This document shows positions 1 to 14,106 of a stretch of 64,000 bases of DNA, piece by piece (positions within the stretch are counted from its first letter, which is position 1; the number at the start of each line of letters is the position of its first letter). The position numbers and the translations under genes were made by a program. Source of the stretch: Gymnogyps californianus (Eukaryota > Chordata > Aves > Accipitriformes > Cathartidae); NCBI RefSeq assembly GCF_018139145.2, contig NC_059478.1, forward strand, positions 15,483,001 through 15,547,000, in the 5' to 3' direction. Below the pieces are notes generated by a model. It ran no database searches, had not been told where the DNA came from, and worked only from the letters and a program-made list of their open reading frames with translations.

Positions 1-2087
1 GGCTCCATTCTTAGCTCAGCATATCTGATGAAAAGCCGTGCTATTCATAAATTGTTGAAACAAATTATTCAAGGAAGCCTGCATCTTCTCATATTTGTTG
101 TATACCCTGATATTATGCTGGGAGAACGGGTGCTAAGATAAGAATAGGGTCACTGGCTTAGTGAGAAAAGTGCATATGAGTTTCTACTCTCCATTTTCAT
201 GTTGGAGCGCTCATGGAAAAAACAAAATGGCTTCATTAATTTTCTTCAGCCTAAGGGACCAGGACAGGCAGACTTTCTACAAATCTTTCTATCTCTGTTT
301 GTGTTTCAGGGCCATATTCTTGCAAAAAAAATCCTCTGTCAGTCTGTGTGGTGTTGATGAATTGCTTTTTCTTCAACATCAGACAATGTTATCTTATCTC
401 TGTTATCGCTGTGAATAATCAAATTGAGCCTCCCCTTCAAAAGACAGCCTCGCTGACTATTCATAGTGTAGTTGTCCTATAAAAATTGACCACCAAATGG
501 ATCTGAATATTGTAGATGCTGAAGATGCTCTTAACATCTGCTAGAAAGTTTTCCTCTGGCAACAGCTGATACAACACTAGCACTGTAGACACACTGAGAA
601 TAGTAATGTTCAGTGCAGGCTGTTGAATGTTCTGGGCCTTAAATTTTCCATAATCCAGTGTATTTCCTGTGCATTAATCATTGTTAGAAGATGTTTGAAA
701 CATAAGGCTGTAGAATCAGGTATATATTTTCTATGATGAATTTTAATGCATTCCCACATAGTCAACACCTGCTTTTTACTTTTTATTTTAACCTCTGCTT
801 TCACTAAAATACAACTACCTAAATAGTGCTTGGCAAACAGGGCAAGGCCAAGTCATCTTTGAGTGCAATAGAGTATATCTCACAAAGTCATTGTGCTCAG
901 CTGAGAATTAGAGAATAAAGAAATACATCAGTGGGGAGAAAGTCCGAGAATAGAGCCCTTAGCTACAACAATGTTACTTAGGTGATTGAAAATCCACCTT
1001 TATTAGACTATCAACTGTGTTTACAAAATTGTAGTAGGTCCAACGTTTCTATCACCATGTTAGGCACACTTACCCTTCTCTTAGTCTAGCTATTTAGGGT
1101 CCAAGGCACTAATGATATCTCTGTGTGCAGATTTAAATGAAATCTTCACTCATTTTTGCATGGTAGCAAACCTGCATTTTTTTATATCTGATTTATAAGA
1201 TTACCAAGAGATTCTTTTATGTTAAAAGAGATGACTCTTTTTCAGTGTACTGTATATCATCAGCTTGTAACTGGTCTCTTTCTCTCTCAGGATCTTTCCC
1301 AGTCAAATATTTGGGTTAAATTTATCATATTATCTCTGTCAACCAGCAGTGAGAAAACAAAAAGAGAGACACTCTGCTGTATAATGTATTTTTAAATAAA
1401 ATAATTTTTCATTCATATGTAGTGTATTTTTTTTAGATATCTGCTCTCTATATATTTTGGTTGATAGTGATCATATAATGAAATGATGATTTTAAGTCAA
1501 CTGCATTTGGTGATATATTTTCACAATGAACCAGGAATCCCTACAGTTAACTGCCTTGCCTTAGAGGTGGTTCTGGTGAAACTGAAGAGCAGGAGAGGAA
1601 GAGCTGTATGGCAGAAGAGTCTGCAGCCTGTTGTGAAGGACTCTCCCCGGGATGTGGACCGGCCAAGCTCCAGACCCTACTTTGGCTGATTTTTCAGAAG
1701 TGGCAAGAATTTACCTCTCCCACACCTGTACCTCTCCGCTGCCCTGGAGCTTGGGCCTTTGCTCTTCCATTCTGGACCCGAAAAAGCTTTCACTAGGAAC
1801 GGTTTGCCAAAACAAAAGTAAGTTGTCATTTTCTGACTAAAATGGCTTTTTGCTGGTTGCTTTGAAAAAAATCCCAGTGAGGAGCCTATGACAAACAAGC
1901 ATCATCCCTCATTCAGGGAATATTCTGGTGCAGAGTGGTTCCTAATAAAAACACTGGTTGAACCATTTCCGTGGTTTTGGATGCAGCTGGTTTTATGATC
2001 CTTGTGGACCTTTTCTGTGTGTACTTCAGTGAAACAGCTCCACTCAGTTTATAAATGAGGTGTTTAGGAAGCATCTCTAATGCTATA

Positions 2088-2245
2088 TGCTGCTGTGTTC
2101 CTAAAAATGGAATTCATAAGGCATATGAGGACACCAGCTGGGCTCGCATCCATACCATTTTAGATTCCCTTATATGTATTCTGCTGTTTGTTCCTAATCA
2201 TGAACTGCATAAGATGTACAGCGATAGCATCTGGGCTCACATCAC
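2088..2245. repeat. Diverged tandem duplication, period about 93 bp, two copies
   Basis: Two adjacent units share tgctgt, ttcctaa, cataag and ctgggctc-catc in the same order. Counting by eye over an ungapped 55-bp core (2099-2153 against 2191-2245), 37 positions match. Anchor offsets are 91-93 bp. It matches no repeat family I know. Confidence 0.6.
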
Positions 2246-3940
2246 TTCAGCTTTTAAAAATGTTCATTTTAACAATATGTATTAAAAGAGGATAATGTTG
2301 GTATTTTTCAGCTGCAATTTTCTTTGCTGTTTGCTGTTGCCTTCTAATTTTGTTGCTGTCCAAGATCACAGTGAGTGCGGCAATCCATTTGCACATTATG
2401 TTAGCAGGGAGCTTTTTATACTCTTCCGAAGTCTAATTTTGGTATTTCTGAGGCTTGCCATGCAGAAAGCAGAGTGCGCTACATTTTAGGAACAGATAAC
2501 CTGAGTCTGTTTTGATCAAATACATCCCTGGCCATCTGCATAGCCTTGGCCTTGGGGACACTCAGGAGCATTTGCAGGCGGAAGGGTGAGCAGACCTCTC
2601 AGCCCTGCAGCACCTCACTCCAAGCACACCAAGAGCATTTTCACCAGGCTCTGCATCTGACAGCTGACTTAACCCCAACACACCAGCCTGTCCTGCTGTA
2701 CACCAGCACTTTTCATCTCCCCTCAAGTACGTTTGAGGAACTGGACAGATCAGGCAAGGTACCACGCTCTCACCCCAAAGTGTACTACAAGCATGACTGC
2801 AGCTGGAGCCAGCAGCTGCCTGGTTCTCACTTGGCCAAGTGGAAAGCCAAATGAATGGGGACCTATCATGGCTTCAGCTTTTGGCCTTCTCCTCCACTTC
2901 CCAGGCCTTTTGGTTTTCAGGGACTTCCACAAAGGAAAGTAAAGGAAAGCTTCACACTCTTTCTAGTGTCACTAGCTGTGTAAAACATTTGTAAGTTAAT
3001 CTAATTGAATTAAGACAATTTAATTCTGAATAAAATTATACACCCAGAGGTTTTACATGATTCTAACTAACCCACAGCAAATCTCTAGCTAATTCAGATA
3101 AACGGTCCTGAATTGTCCCCTGTGTGGACAAGTCCCAAGCCTTTTTTTTCCCAGAGGAACTCTACTGTTGTAATGTCTTCCCCTAGTGACTACAACCAGA
3201 ACAGCGTACGGCAGCCAGCTTCCTGTAGTGATCACATCAGCAGAATAATTATCTCTAAATTATGCATCTGCTAGTGGCTTCATTAGTGGACTGGGTGCAG
3301 AGGACTGCTCTTGTGCTCTGAAAGTGATTAAGAATGGGCACAATGGTAATCTCCAACTGCGACATTACTGAATCCATCCTCTAAGATGGGGGCTTCTAGA
3401 AGCCCCAGTAAAGAGTTTTAGTCCCCAAAACCAAATTCTTTGCACCGGTGTTCTAATCTGACAATGTTCAGATCTAAATAAATAAATAAAAATAAGAAAC
3501 CAAGCCCTTGTTCTGACAAATCTCTCCCTAAATAACAATGTTATACCTAAATACATACTCTCTCCAGCTACAGGGAACTCATAGCCTTGCTGGCAATCTT
3601 TAATATGGTTCTGAATGTGAGATCCTTGAGTTGTGAATTCCTAGGATTGCTCTGAAGTAGGCAAATAACCCTAAAAAAGAGAATAAACATGTCTACAACT
3701 GTAAAATAAAAACTGAAGAGCTACAAAATGAGAAGGAGATGAATTTCAGAAGCAGGGAAAATGCCTTCTTACACACGTTAGCAAATGTGCCAATTTGAGG
3801 TATATTTGCTATATTTTTCTAACTTAAAATACCAATACTTTAGTGGATGGCATTTCTACATTTTTGAAATACTGCTGTAGAAGAGAACTGCTCTTAGTCT
3901 GCTGTTTCTGCTAAGAAATCATCTGCTGTTTCATCCTCTT

Positions 3941-4007
3941 TTGCTACTGTTGCTTAAGGAAGCAGCTACTATTCCTTCCTTAGCAACCTCTATTTATACA
4001 GTAGCAA
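3941..4007. repeat. Nested hairpin
   Basis: Outer arms ttgctactgt (3941-3950) and acagtagcaa (3998-4007) are exactly complementary. Inner arms gttgcttaaggaag (3949-3962) and cttccttagcaac (3975-3987) pair with one bulged base around a 12-nt loop. About 10 nt on the right side remain unpaired between the two stems. Confidence 0.6.
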
Positions 4008-7000
4008 CTGACAACTTAAAGATATTCTATTGAAATATTCCAAAAATAAGTCTGATGTGATGAGAATGAAGTGCTTATTTAGGAAAACAAAAGCAAAGCC
4101 CGTTTGGCTCTCGTTGAAGACAGGGGACTTGAAGCTAATCCTAATAGGAAACACCAGGAATAAAACAAGACCCTCACCTTTCGGCAATACTTTGCATTGT
4201 TTTGAAGACAAGGTGATCTTTTTTGAGAATTAATACCCTTTTTTTTCCTGAGCAATTAAAGAAAATGTTATAAGGATGTAGTCTTGTAGCATATAGTCTT
4301 CCAGAGAGAAACAGAGAATGTCCTTGGTTTTGTATTCTATTTATTCTATGGAGTCACACTCAAAGACAGTGAACATCAGCCCAGAAGAGGGGGAATAGAA
4401 AGACTAAACAAACTATGTATCGTCAATGGAGGGTGAGAGCTTTCCCATGCTGAGTCTTTTTAGGAAAGAAACCAAGTGAGTAGGGACTTGATGTCAGCCG
4501 ATTATGTGACAGAATTCTGTCACCCTGGGTCTCCTATGGGAATGTTGCCTGCTTATAATGTATACGTTTCAGTCAATTACCATTTTGCTTAGAAGAACAG
4601 ATAATCACGAGATGTTTGATCTTTAGTTCTTTGTCAGATTAAGAGAAGTCGGTACTCCCATGGCATTGGACACTATGCTGCTGCTTTTTATTTGCTGCCT
4701 GATGACCTGCCTTCCCTGCATATTTAAGGTAAAAGGCTGTATTCTGCATTTTTAAATTAATAGAATGAAATTTTTCTTCAGGAATCTGATGATCTGCATG
4801 TAGAGGTTAAGAAAATCTCTGTCATTGATGTAATTTCTTTTGAAAATTGGGATTGTAAACTCACTTCTACCTGTATACTGCTGTAAACCTGAAACTAAAA
4901 GCTTCTCATAGTTGAGGGGAAGAGTCACCTCTACGGGCTCAGTGGAAGAGCCAGCTTCTACAAGTCTTGAGCACTGCGGTGGGAGATAGCACAAGGTTTT
5001 GGTCACCTACAAGGCTCTTTATGACCTGCTTGATCTCAAGTGTGTGATTTGATTTTCAAGTGTACCACTCACTTCACTATGGTTGTGGTTTCAATTGGAA
5101 GGAAGATTGCTGAGAAACATACATGTCAACACAAAAGGGAATCGTACTAAAACTTTCCTCTTCAGCCTCACTGGCCTTCAGTGTACTTGCTCCTTTTGTT
5201 ATATGGCTCTGTGCTCTGTCTTCACTTTTTCACTCTGCTTCTGGCGTTTGTCTTATTAGTTGTTACATATTGCTGTGTCACATTGTGTAATAACCAGCAA
5301 GTGTAGTTGGGCTTAGGCCTTTGCCAACATAAAATGGATTTTTCAGGTGCAAATATGAATATGAAAGTAGAAAATTGTGGTGAGGTACCAATTATTTTAA
5401 TGGGAGTAGAGCAACAGCAGAAAATGAGATTGTTTCAGGAAAAACGGAGGGGTGAGAAAAATTTGATAATAAACGTGAGTGAGATAATCTAAGCTAAAGG
5501 CCTAAATCTGAATACAAGTGGAATTTCAAAGGATATAATGTGCAGTGACTTTATAGACCATGGTTAAGGATTTCCTATACAGCTGGTAAAGCAAACAGAT
5601 CCTACTAGATTAATTTATGACACTGCAGATCCTACAGATAGTGGTCTGACAGTCATGTTTACAGGTACAAATATGGCCTGAATTTGTGACGAGTCACAAA
5701 CTAATGGGAAAGAAAAGAAGTGCAGGGCTGTGTGTATCATGGCTTCTGCAATATAGCAGAAAAGAAAATTGGTCAAGAAAGGACTAGGTACTGCTCTTGT
5801 CTATTCTGGTTTTGCAGCTCCGGGTGGGAGACAGGGGACTTGTTCCAGATTTAAATAGGAGACATAACAGAGGGTGGGAGGGCTGGTTTTGTATCTTTTT
5901 ATCCTTTACAAATCATACCATATGTTTGTTAATTCTTTCAAATACATGTGGTATTTGGGAGCAGCACTCCAGATATGACAAATGGCCCTTTCCAAAGCAA
6001 GCTTCTTGTGTGGAGATACTCAAAGAAAATCACCAACAAAGATGTACAGGAGACAACAGGAAAATCCCGATCATCATCACTCCCCTTCAGCCACCTTGTG
6101 TCCTCCTGCTTTGAGAGGTCCCGTTTCTGAAACTCGTACCCCACTCTGATCAGGCTTTGAATTAGACCTCAAATGTAGGCCACCCGATGCGAATCCAGTA
6201 CCTCCTCTCCCGCACATCACTCCTCTGCTCTCACCCCCACTCCAGCCTGCACTCACAGACCATTAGCAAGGCTTCAAACACAGCTTTTGCATCAGCTGTG
6301 AGGAGGACACAGGAGAGCTTCCCCTGTCACTGCTGTTCTGCAGCTGGAGCTGAGATACACAGCCATGCTCCCTCCTACTGGGGTAAAAGGATACCAAATG
6401 TCTTTGGCAAGACAGCATACTGTGAGAAACCGGGCCATGGTCTTAGTTGCTGATGAGTGTTTGCACATTTGTATTGTTATGTTGGTATCGTTCTTCCTGA
6501 CAGACTTAGTTGTGACAGGAGGCTGCAAGCTTGCGTAGATCAGGCTCTTTCACCTGCCAGATGGAGACTGGAATTATCATGTGAATTTGTCAGCTGTGCC
6601 TCCCAGAAGCTTTAAGACATCCTGGCATAGCCCTTTTCCAGGACAGTATGTTATCAGTACAGGCTTTTAGTTTGTCATTTCTTATTCCTTGAGTATGAGA
6701 TAGATGTGATTTCAATTCATTCTCTGTAACAGATGCCGTCTTTTTTTTCATATGCTAGTTTCTTATTCTTGATTACTTTTTGAACTTACCCACTCTTCCA
6801 TATTGGTCTCTTATTGCTCTTATTACCAGATGGCATAAAGAGCTTTGCAGCATACATTAATCTAGCTTAAAAAATTTTCCATTTCCCTTCAGTGCCATTC
6901 CTCTCTGCTGAGTTTTACACTTCAGCAGTGTTTAAGCGTGTCATCTTCCTCATTGTTTGATGGTGGTTTGCAGTTTAGCATTTGGCTTAGAATATATCAT

Positions 7001-8040
7001 AGACAAATAGATAGCTTTTCCTTGCACTTTTGAACACCTAGGGTCCCGTCTCCCTGTGGCAGTGGTGGCACTATGATGTTCTGTCAGTTTGTGCATTATT
7101 GGACGTGAGTGCTGGTTTCAGTGCAGAGGTACAGGCAAGGAGAAATGTGAGACTTTCCAAAAGCAGGCAGAGGCCTCCTGGTCTGGGCAGTGGTATCCTC
7201 ATGGCTTTCCTGGCACAGTCACTCATGAGACTGCGGAAGCTCTGTCACAGGCAGGTGTGGTCCTTTTGGAGCCCTGCTCTTTTGTTCAGTGCTATTGTCA
7301 CAATAACAGCTGTATTTTGCTGTTTTGCCCATACACTTCTGTTTCTGTATCAGTGGGGTCAAAATGGATTAAGTAATGCCAGAAACGCACAGGCTCCCTG
7401 ACACTTTTTCATTTTCTGTTGTCTACCTCTTCATGCAAACATGCAACATGCTGATATGTCAGTGCAAGTATCACCCCATCTGTTTTCACATCTATGCTTC
7501 AGATACAACTGACCATGTTTTTACCAAGGAGGCAACACAATATTGACTCTCTTCCCTCGTCTTACTCCCTTCCTCTAGTGAGTCTCCCACTACTGTTAGT
7601 CCCTTTGACTTTGGTTCTATTTTAACAAAGACCAATACACAACAGAAGTAGCACTGTTTATGACTGTATTTGCTTTCTTACTACATCGCTGGCTATAAGC
7701 GTGATGTGATTTATGTCTATTAGACTGTAGATTCTTTGCACTATGAATTGTCTGTATGTGGGTCTGCAAGGCGCCTCATCAAATGGAGCTTTCATCCCAA
7801 ATGGGACCTTTAAAGGTCATCCATAATCTTCTATAGACACTTTTATCTGTCTAAGAGACATTTGGGATCCCACTGCTGAGCACAGTATCTGCAGGCCTGG
7901 AACACAGGACGTAGCACGGAGATACTCCAGCCAGCCTGTGAACATGAAAGAACAGGCCAGGATATATGAGCATCTTTTATGCTGCTGAACTGTGCTGCTG
8001 CTGACTTAAAATTGAGGTTACTGTGAAAGTGGAAAGGCAT

Positions 8041-8071
8041 AAAAACAAAAAAAGGAGAGAGAGAGAAAGAA
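8041..8071. repeat. A/GA-rich low-complexity tract
   Basis: An A-rich run followed by gagagagagaaagaaa. No element is associated with it. Confidence 0.75.
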
Positions 8072-11040
8072 ATTTAGCTAAAGATTTTAAGAACTACTTA
8101 GATATTAAGATTCTGAAGGGGAAAAGTTGCTTACTGAAGTAACTAAGCATATAAGATGAAAAATTACCAAAAAAATTCCACCGAAAAGGGAGCTTTCCAA
8201 ATATTTCATTGAAGAAACCATGTAAAAACAGAGAAATGCAAATAGATCTCTGCCTTTTTTTCTGAGACTAAGCCTTTTGCTGTGCCATGCTATGCAGGAA
8301 ATTGCAGTCTATGATCAGTGTACAAAAGTATAAATTGACTATATTTACAGACTATATTTATGTAACAGGGATTTGTTTTCTGACCTGCTGTTCCCTGAAT
8401 GGAGCTCATCATGATCACTATGCGCAATCAAGTGGAGTTTTGCTGAATATGGGTGTGCAGCCAGGACTTCTGATATCAGCTAGATAGAAAGCAGCTTAGG
8501 AGCTGGAGGTGATGGCTACTGAATCCATCATTCACTGATTCCCTTATCACACTCCCATGCTCCTACAAAGAGAGTAGTATAACCAAATCGCTCAATTTAT
8601 GACCTTAGCAATAGAAACTGCCACTGTTGGTAACAGCATTACAGTTTCTAATTACAGCAGTTGAGAGGCTTCTAGACAAACGAACAAGCAATTTAGATGC
8701 AGTTTGACTCTAGGTACCAGAGTCCTGATGTTTCTCGCTGCTCATTTATTTCTGGAGAGGTCTAGGAGAAGGATTTGTCAGGCAGAGGCTGAGGGGACAT
8801 GAGGAAAGTAGTTCCACAGCTGTGCGAGTGCTAACTCAGCATTTTGAGTAACGACGTAGGGTTCCATTTGTCAGATAAGGTACTCTGCCGTACAGAACTC
8901 TGTAACTATGAGAAGGTGCTATAGGAGGATTCCCACTCGTCATCTGTTAAAGCAATTGGTCATTGTGGTATCTAAAAGCAAAATCATGGTAAAAGACCTT
9001 TTTTTCATCCTAGTATATTCACCTACTCCCTGCTATACCTGCCCAGCCCACGGATATTTCTGAAGCACTTGGGAGACTCCAGAGAAGGGAAAGTTCGGTT
9101 TGAAGGAACTGAGGAAGTTTTAAAATTTTTCCTCTGTAATAGTTGTGTTGTGCATCTTTTAGTACCTCGCCTCAGAGTTAGCCTAATGAACCAAAGCTTG
9201 AGGAGTGGAAGTGCAAGATCCTGCCAACGGAATACCTTGGCTTGAGCTGGCAAATAAATAAACCCTTGAGAATTAGTGGGAGACAGTAAAAATTATGGGA
9301 GACACATTGAATTTTCTTGAAACTTTAAAAAATAATGCATTTCTTCTTTCTGTTGATTTACTAGGTACTCCTGTGGCAAAGACTAAACATAGAGGGAACA
9401 CTTAAAGCCGTATTTCCTCAAAACAAAAATACCATTTAATAGTTGTTTTATTTTCCTGCATTCTTATTTCTTTCGCCTGACACAATCCTAAAACAATTGA
9501 AAAAAACCTCAAATATATGCTTGCTTATAAGATGCTTAAACAGATGTATAAAAACAGCAGGTGATTTTTGCTTGCTATATGTCAACCAATGTGGTCACCC
9601 AAATAATTAGAACACATTGCCATTTGACTAGTTTTTCAGCCAAAAGAGCCCATTTGATTCTTATGCATTAGTTTTGATAGAAAAGGGCCTGGTCCCTTGA
9701 CTGGTCTTCCCTGACTCTAATTAAAAACTGCTCATTGCCCTGGGGAATCCACCCCTCAGGAAACTTGCTCTTTTCAGAAGCAAAGAAGCAGCTGTTAGAA
9801 GTGAGCATTGCTCTTGTTTCCATTTCTCTGTTGTCCTGGTCTTCATGTCTCAGCTAGTATCAAAGAAGCAGGACGTTTCAGACAACAGCAAAAATAAAAT
9901 CTGAGCCCATCTTTCTCTTCCCCTATTCTTCAAAAATGGTATTGTAAAGGTCACCTTTGGTGCAGATATAAGTTTGTAGCTATGTCTTGTTTCCTTTTCT
10001 AAATGGAGTTTAGTCAGTTGTAGTCCAAGATCTTAGCCATTTTGATGAGAAGATCTGTAGTACATTTTGTATTCTGGCTAACCTCCAAGTAGATTCTGCC
10101 TGGCTTAATTTACTCAGTGCCACCAACAGACTGATATAGTTTTCACTGCCTGTTCTTCAATTTGGTATAGTGTTGCTGTGCATCACTAGAGCAGCCAATC
10201 TAAGGTAGTCACTGGGCAAAAATGGTAGTGGCTGAAGAGCCTGGCTGTCCTGGGGCCAGGCACTCAATACCCAGTGACGCAGTGCTGGATGGTGGTCTGG
10301 GCTCCACTAGCTTAGGGGATATTGTTACCAAGGTCCTTAGACAGCTTTCACAAGAATGATAGATGCATAAGCTGTGTCCAGACTGTTTTTTGAGCATGAA
10401 ATTTGCCTCATGTTTACCTTGTTTGGAAACACTTTCACGAACCATGAAGGAGAACCGTGAGGAGAAATATTACAAGGAAAGCTCCGTCTGTGGGCAAGGA
10501 GAGCCATAAATTAATTTTGAAAGGCAGCTAGTAGTTTACTAGGTTTCATATTTGCATATTCTGTAGCCTACTTAGCAGTGCCTTTCAGGGTTCAGTTGAA
10601 GTCTATGGCAGAGATTGGTGGCTAAGATTTCTCTCCTTGGTATCTGTCTTAGTACAGAAAATAGAATTAACTGAAGGATAGTGAAATAAATACATGAAAC
10701 ATATTATTGTAAAGTGTGAAAGCACAAGGGGAGAGACAGGGAGTACAGAGTTGGGAATATGAAAGTGTGTTTTAAGCAGGACATTCAGTCTGGAAAGCAC
10801 TGAATGTAAGAATTAGTAGCCTGTGCTTTAAAGTCATTCTTCATAGAAAAATCACATTCTAATTTGTATTTTCTATGGGGTTCTTCTTTATTATTTTGTA
10901 AACTCAAAGAAGTTCTCTAAATGCTTATTAGAAGTTATGTTACTTCTAAAAGTGTATAATTTTATTTGATAGCTATTTTTATACTGATGGATCTCTTTTT
11001 GATTACTGTAGTCTTATATTTAGGCCTGAACAGATGCTAA

Positions 11041-11082
11041 TAGAGCTAGCTTAGTAGAGCTAGCTTAGTAGAGCTACAGCTG
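11041..11082. repeat. 14-bp minisatellite, about 2.6 copies
   Basis: The unit tagagctagcttag occurs twice exactly and a third time partially (tagagcta, then diverging). Confidence 0.85.
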
Positions 11083-14070
11083 ACTTGGGCTTTTCCAAAC
11101 CGTTGGTAGCAATTTTACTTCTCTGTGTCCTTGGGCCAAAGTTTTCAAATTTATTTTAACTTTCAAATGTTAGTATTTTTTCAAAGGTATTAACTGCCCA
11201 CATCTACATGAATGTGCCTATGTCTGGATGAATCAGTCTAATATTAGGCTGAACAGTTAGATTTGGGCTTAATGTACTGGCAGGTATGAGCTGATGCTGG
11301 AATGAGCCTACAAGGGTCAGCTTGAAAGTCTTAGTTTTTTGGCTCTATGCAGAGAAATATGATTGCATAGGATGCTGAGCTGTGGAAATACATTACTGTG
11401 GGACAGACACAGCAAAGGGCTTCCAGACATGCTGAGGAGCTCAACTTGAGATTTTGGATTTGTCTCAAGCTCTTGATGAGCTCACTGGACACAGCCAGCA
11501 GGGACTGAATGCAATGAGTGCCTCATCACTGACTTAGCGGGGGCAGAGGCGGCCCAAACAGTCTGTGCAGAACAGATTAGCCTGGAAAGATTCCCAGGAA
11601 TGAAAAGTATAAAAGCAGAGATTATACCTCATTCCAGCAGGGTGGTGGAAAAGGCATGCCACGAGTTCACCCTTCTAGCATGCACCCTGAGCACGGACAT
11701 GGCAAGAAGTGCTATCCCCCATGGAGTGGCCTTACTTCTTCCTGCTGGGGCATTCGTGCTGGCCACAGTGCCAGTGCTGCCCAGCCAGCTCCTGTTAGGC
11801 CATAAAATAGTCTCTGCAGGAGGCAATTTCTTTGGGCCAAGAAAAGGTGCTTATATACTATAGCTGAGGGATTTGCTAAAGAGTCTGTAGAAATCAAATG
11901 TCAAATGCTTTAGCTTGCAGTGGGAGTTCAGTGGATTAACTTTTGGGTGCCTTTGAAAAGCACAGTCTGTGCTATTCATCTGAGAATTTTAAGTGGCAGA
12001 TTCGTGGATTCTGAAGAGTCCTTCCTTGAAATCATAGTTTCTGAAATTTTTAAGTCTGTTAAGCCCCATATTGGAATATTGCTTCTGAAGCAAAGAAGTC
12101 TTCATTTCGCCTCTACTGTGTATTAAGAGATCTCCCACACTTACAGAGCAGCAGAAAAGAGCTATGCAAAGTTCAAGCTGAGAAACCTAGTTCTGCAGCA
12201 TACAGCCATCATGCACTTAGCACGTGTTATTTAGTAATATTTCTGCCCCTACTTGTCTTTGAACAAACCAGAAAGAAAACAGCACAAAGCTTAATTTGCC
12301 AATACCTCTGATGTTGACTCGAAACTTCCAGTTTAGATGAACATCTTTTGGAAGGAGGAGAGAAGAGATAAGAAAAAGCTTAGAGAGCTGAATTGTTGTT
12401 TGGCATGTAGGCTGAGAACTGGAGGTTTTGGGTTTTTAACATAGGTTATCTGTGGAAACCTGGGCAAGTTACTGGGAAGTGAAAGCGTGCGACTCATCCC
12501 ATAGCTAGTGAGCAGGCATCTAAGAGGAGTTACTGGAGGATGGATGACCCTTCAGAGGACAGAGAGCCCTGTGTGCTTTAATTGCTGACACATTGCAGCA
12601 TGGGTGATCATTCGTGTTTTCCCAGAGCCAATAGTTTCTCTTAGTGGTGAAATAAAGCAATGGCTCCTACATGCAGTGATGGTGATTTTCAGGGCCGGAT
12701 TGGTAACTCTCATGATGCTGCTGAAAAGGTAATATTTAACCTGCTCTAGAGCATAAACTGGATTTTGACCATCCTATCAGTTTCCCATGCATCCTGAGTG
12801 GTTGTCACATGCCATCACAATTCAGTCACCGAAAATGTTTTTCCACTATTTTTAAAATACATACTTAAATGTAATTTGGTTAAATGAGGTCCCTACCATT
12901 AGTTCTTGAGAACTGTGTTTTGGTCCAGGGCAAATTTATCAAGTTACACGCCATGGAAAAAACAAATTTTAAATGAAAATGCTATCAGGCATTAACTGTG
13001 AAAGCACCAATGGTTCTGCTGTAATAAATTTATCTTTGTGCCTGCAAGCAGTCTTCTAATGGAAAAGAAGTATTAAATTGTATTTATGACATATTATGGT
13101 ATTTCCATCATTTCATTGCAGAATAAGTCTCCCATGTTAAAGAAAAATCTGTGTGCTTGCGTTAAGCATGAGAATGTTTCTCTGATGTTCAAGAGTTCAT
13201 TTTAAAATTAAATTTTAGAGCCCTCACCACCATTCATTCATAAAGCCTAACAGGCTTTTATTAACAATACTTTCTAATGTATTTGTGATAATTTATGCTT
13301 CTTTGTCCAAACAATTGAACATTTTATTTAATTTAGAGAAGCCTACAATGATTAAAGTATAAAAAACCAAAAAATGCAAAAGCTGAGCATCTTCTGTAAT
13401 GCAATTAATATAATGAAATTCCTTCTGAGATCAAGGGTAGATCCTATATCTATATCTCATTTTTATCATTTTTTCAGGTAACAAATTAAACTCTATAAAC
13501 TTTATTAAAATGTTTTAACTATAGAGTTATTCTGGTTATCCTTTTCTGGTTTCTATGCAACCTACCCACTGTGCTGTAATATAATATCAATAATACATGA
13601 TATTTTTATTTGGTAATGTGTACACATTTAAAATAATGGAAGAACAGTTCTCCAGCACTCGTCAATGATTCAGTGCAGTGCTCCAAAGTGTACTTGCAAT
13701 TCAGTTCTCTTAATATCATCTGCAGCTGTTATAATGGTGCATTGTACATTTGCAGGCTGAGATCACTTGGAAATAAAAACAAGATTTAAAATAATTCTAA
13801 GTAGTAAATAAGCAAAGAATGATGTTCTTCATGCTCTTTACTGCAGATGCTTTTTCCTTTTACAGGTTATTTCAGAACACCTCAGGGCCTACCTAGTAGT
13901 TTATAGATAATAATACCCAATTAAACTATATAGTTTTCCTCCACACATCACCTCCTTGTAACAGTCTGGTGGGTGAGGAACCAAACAGACCGTGTGGACG
14001 TTTTGTTTTTATTGACTCAGTGTCAATAAATTCTCTCTGGTACCAAAATGCTGCCGACTGAATAATTATT

Positions 14071-14106
14071 TTTTTTTTCTTCTTCTTCTTTTTTCCTTTT
14101 CCCCTT
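14071..14106. repeat. Polypyrimidine (T/CTT) tract
   Basis: A T-run followed by cttcttcttc and a second T/C run. A simple repeat in intergenic DNA. Confidence 0.8.

Larger units (their letters stand above)
1..10000. other. Intergenic, no gene recognised
   Basis: AT-rich DNA 3' of SNX7. GC-richer blocks occur at about 2540-2890 and 6180-6420; neither shows splice-bounded coding sequence. The only structures noted are the tandem duplication near 2.1 kb, the nested hairpin near 3.95 kb and the GA-rich tract near 8.04 kb. The stretch about 9560-9900 has the texture of old unique sequence without repeats. Confidence 0.6.
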
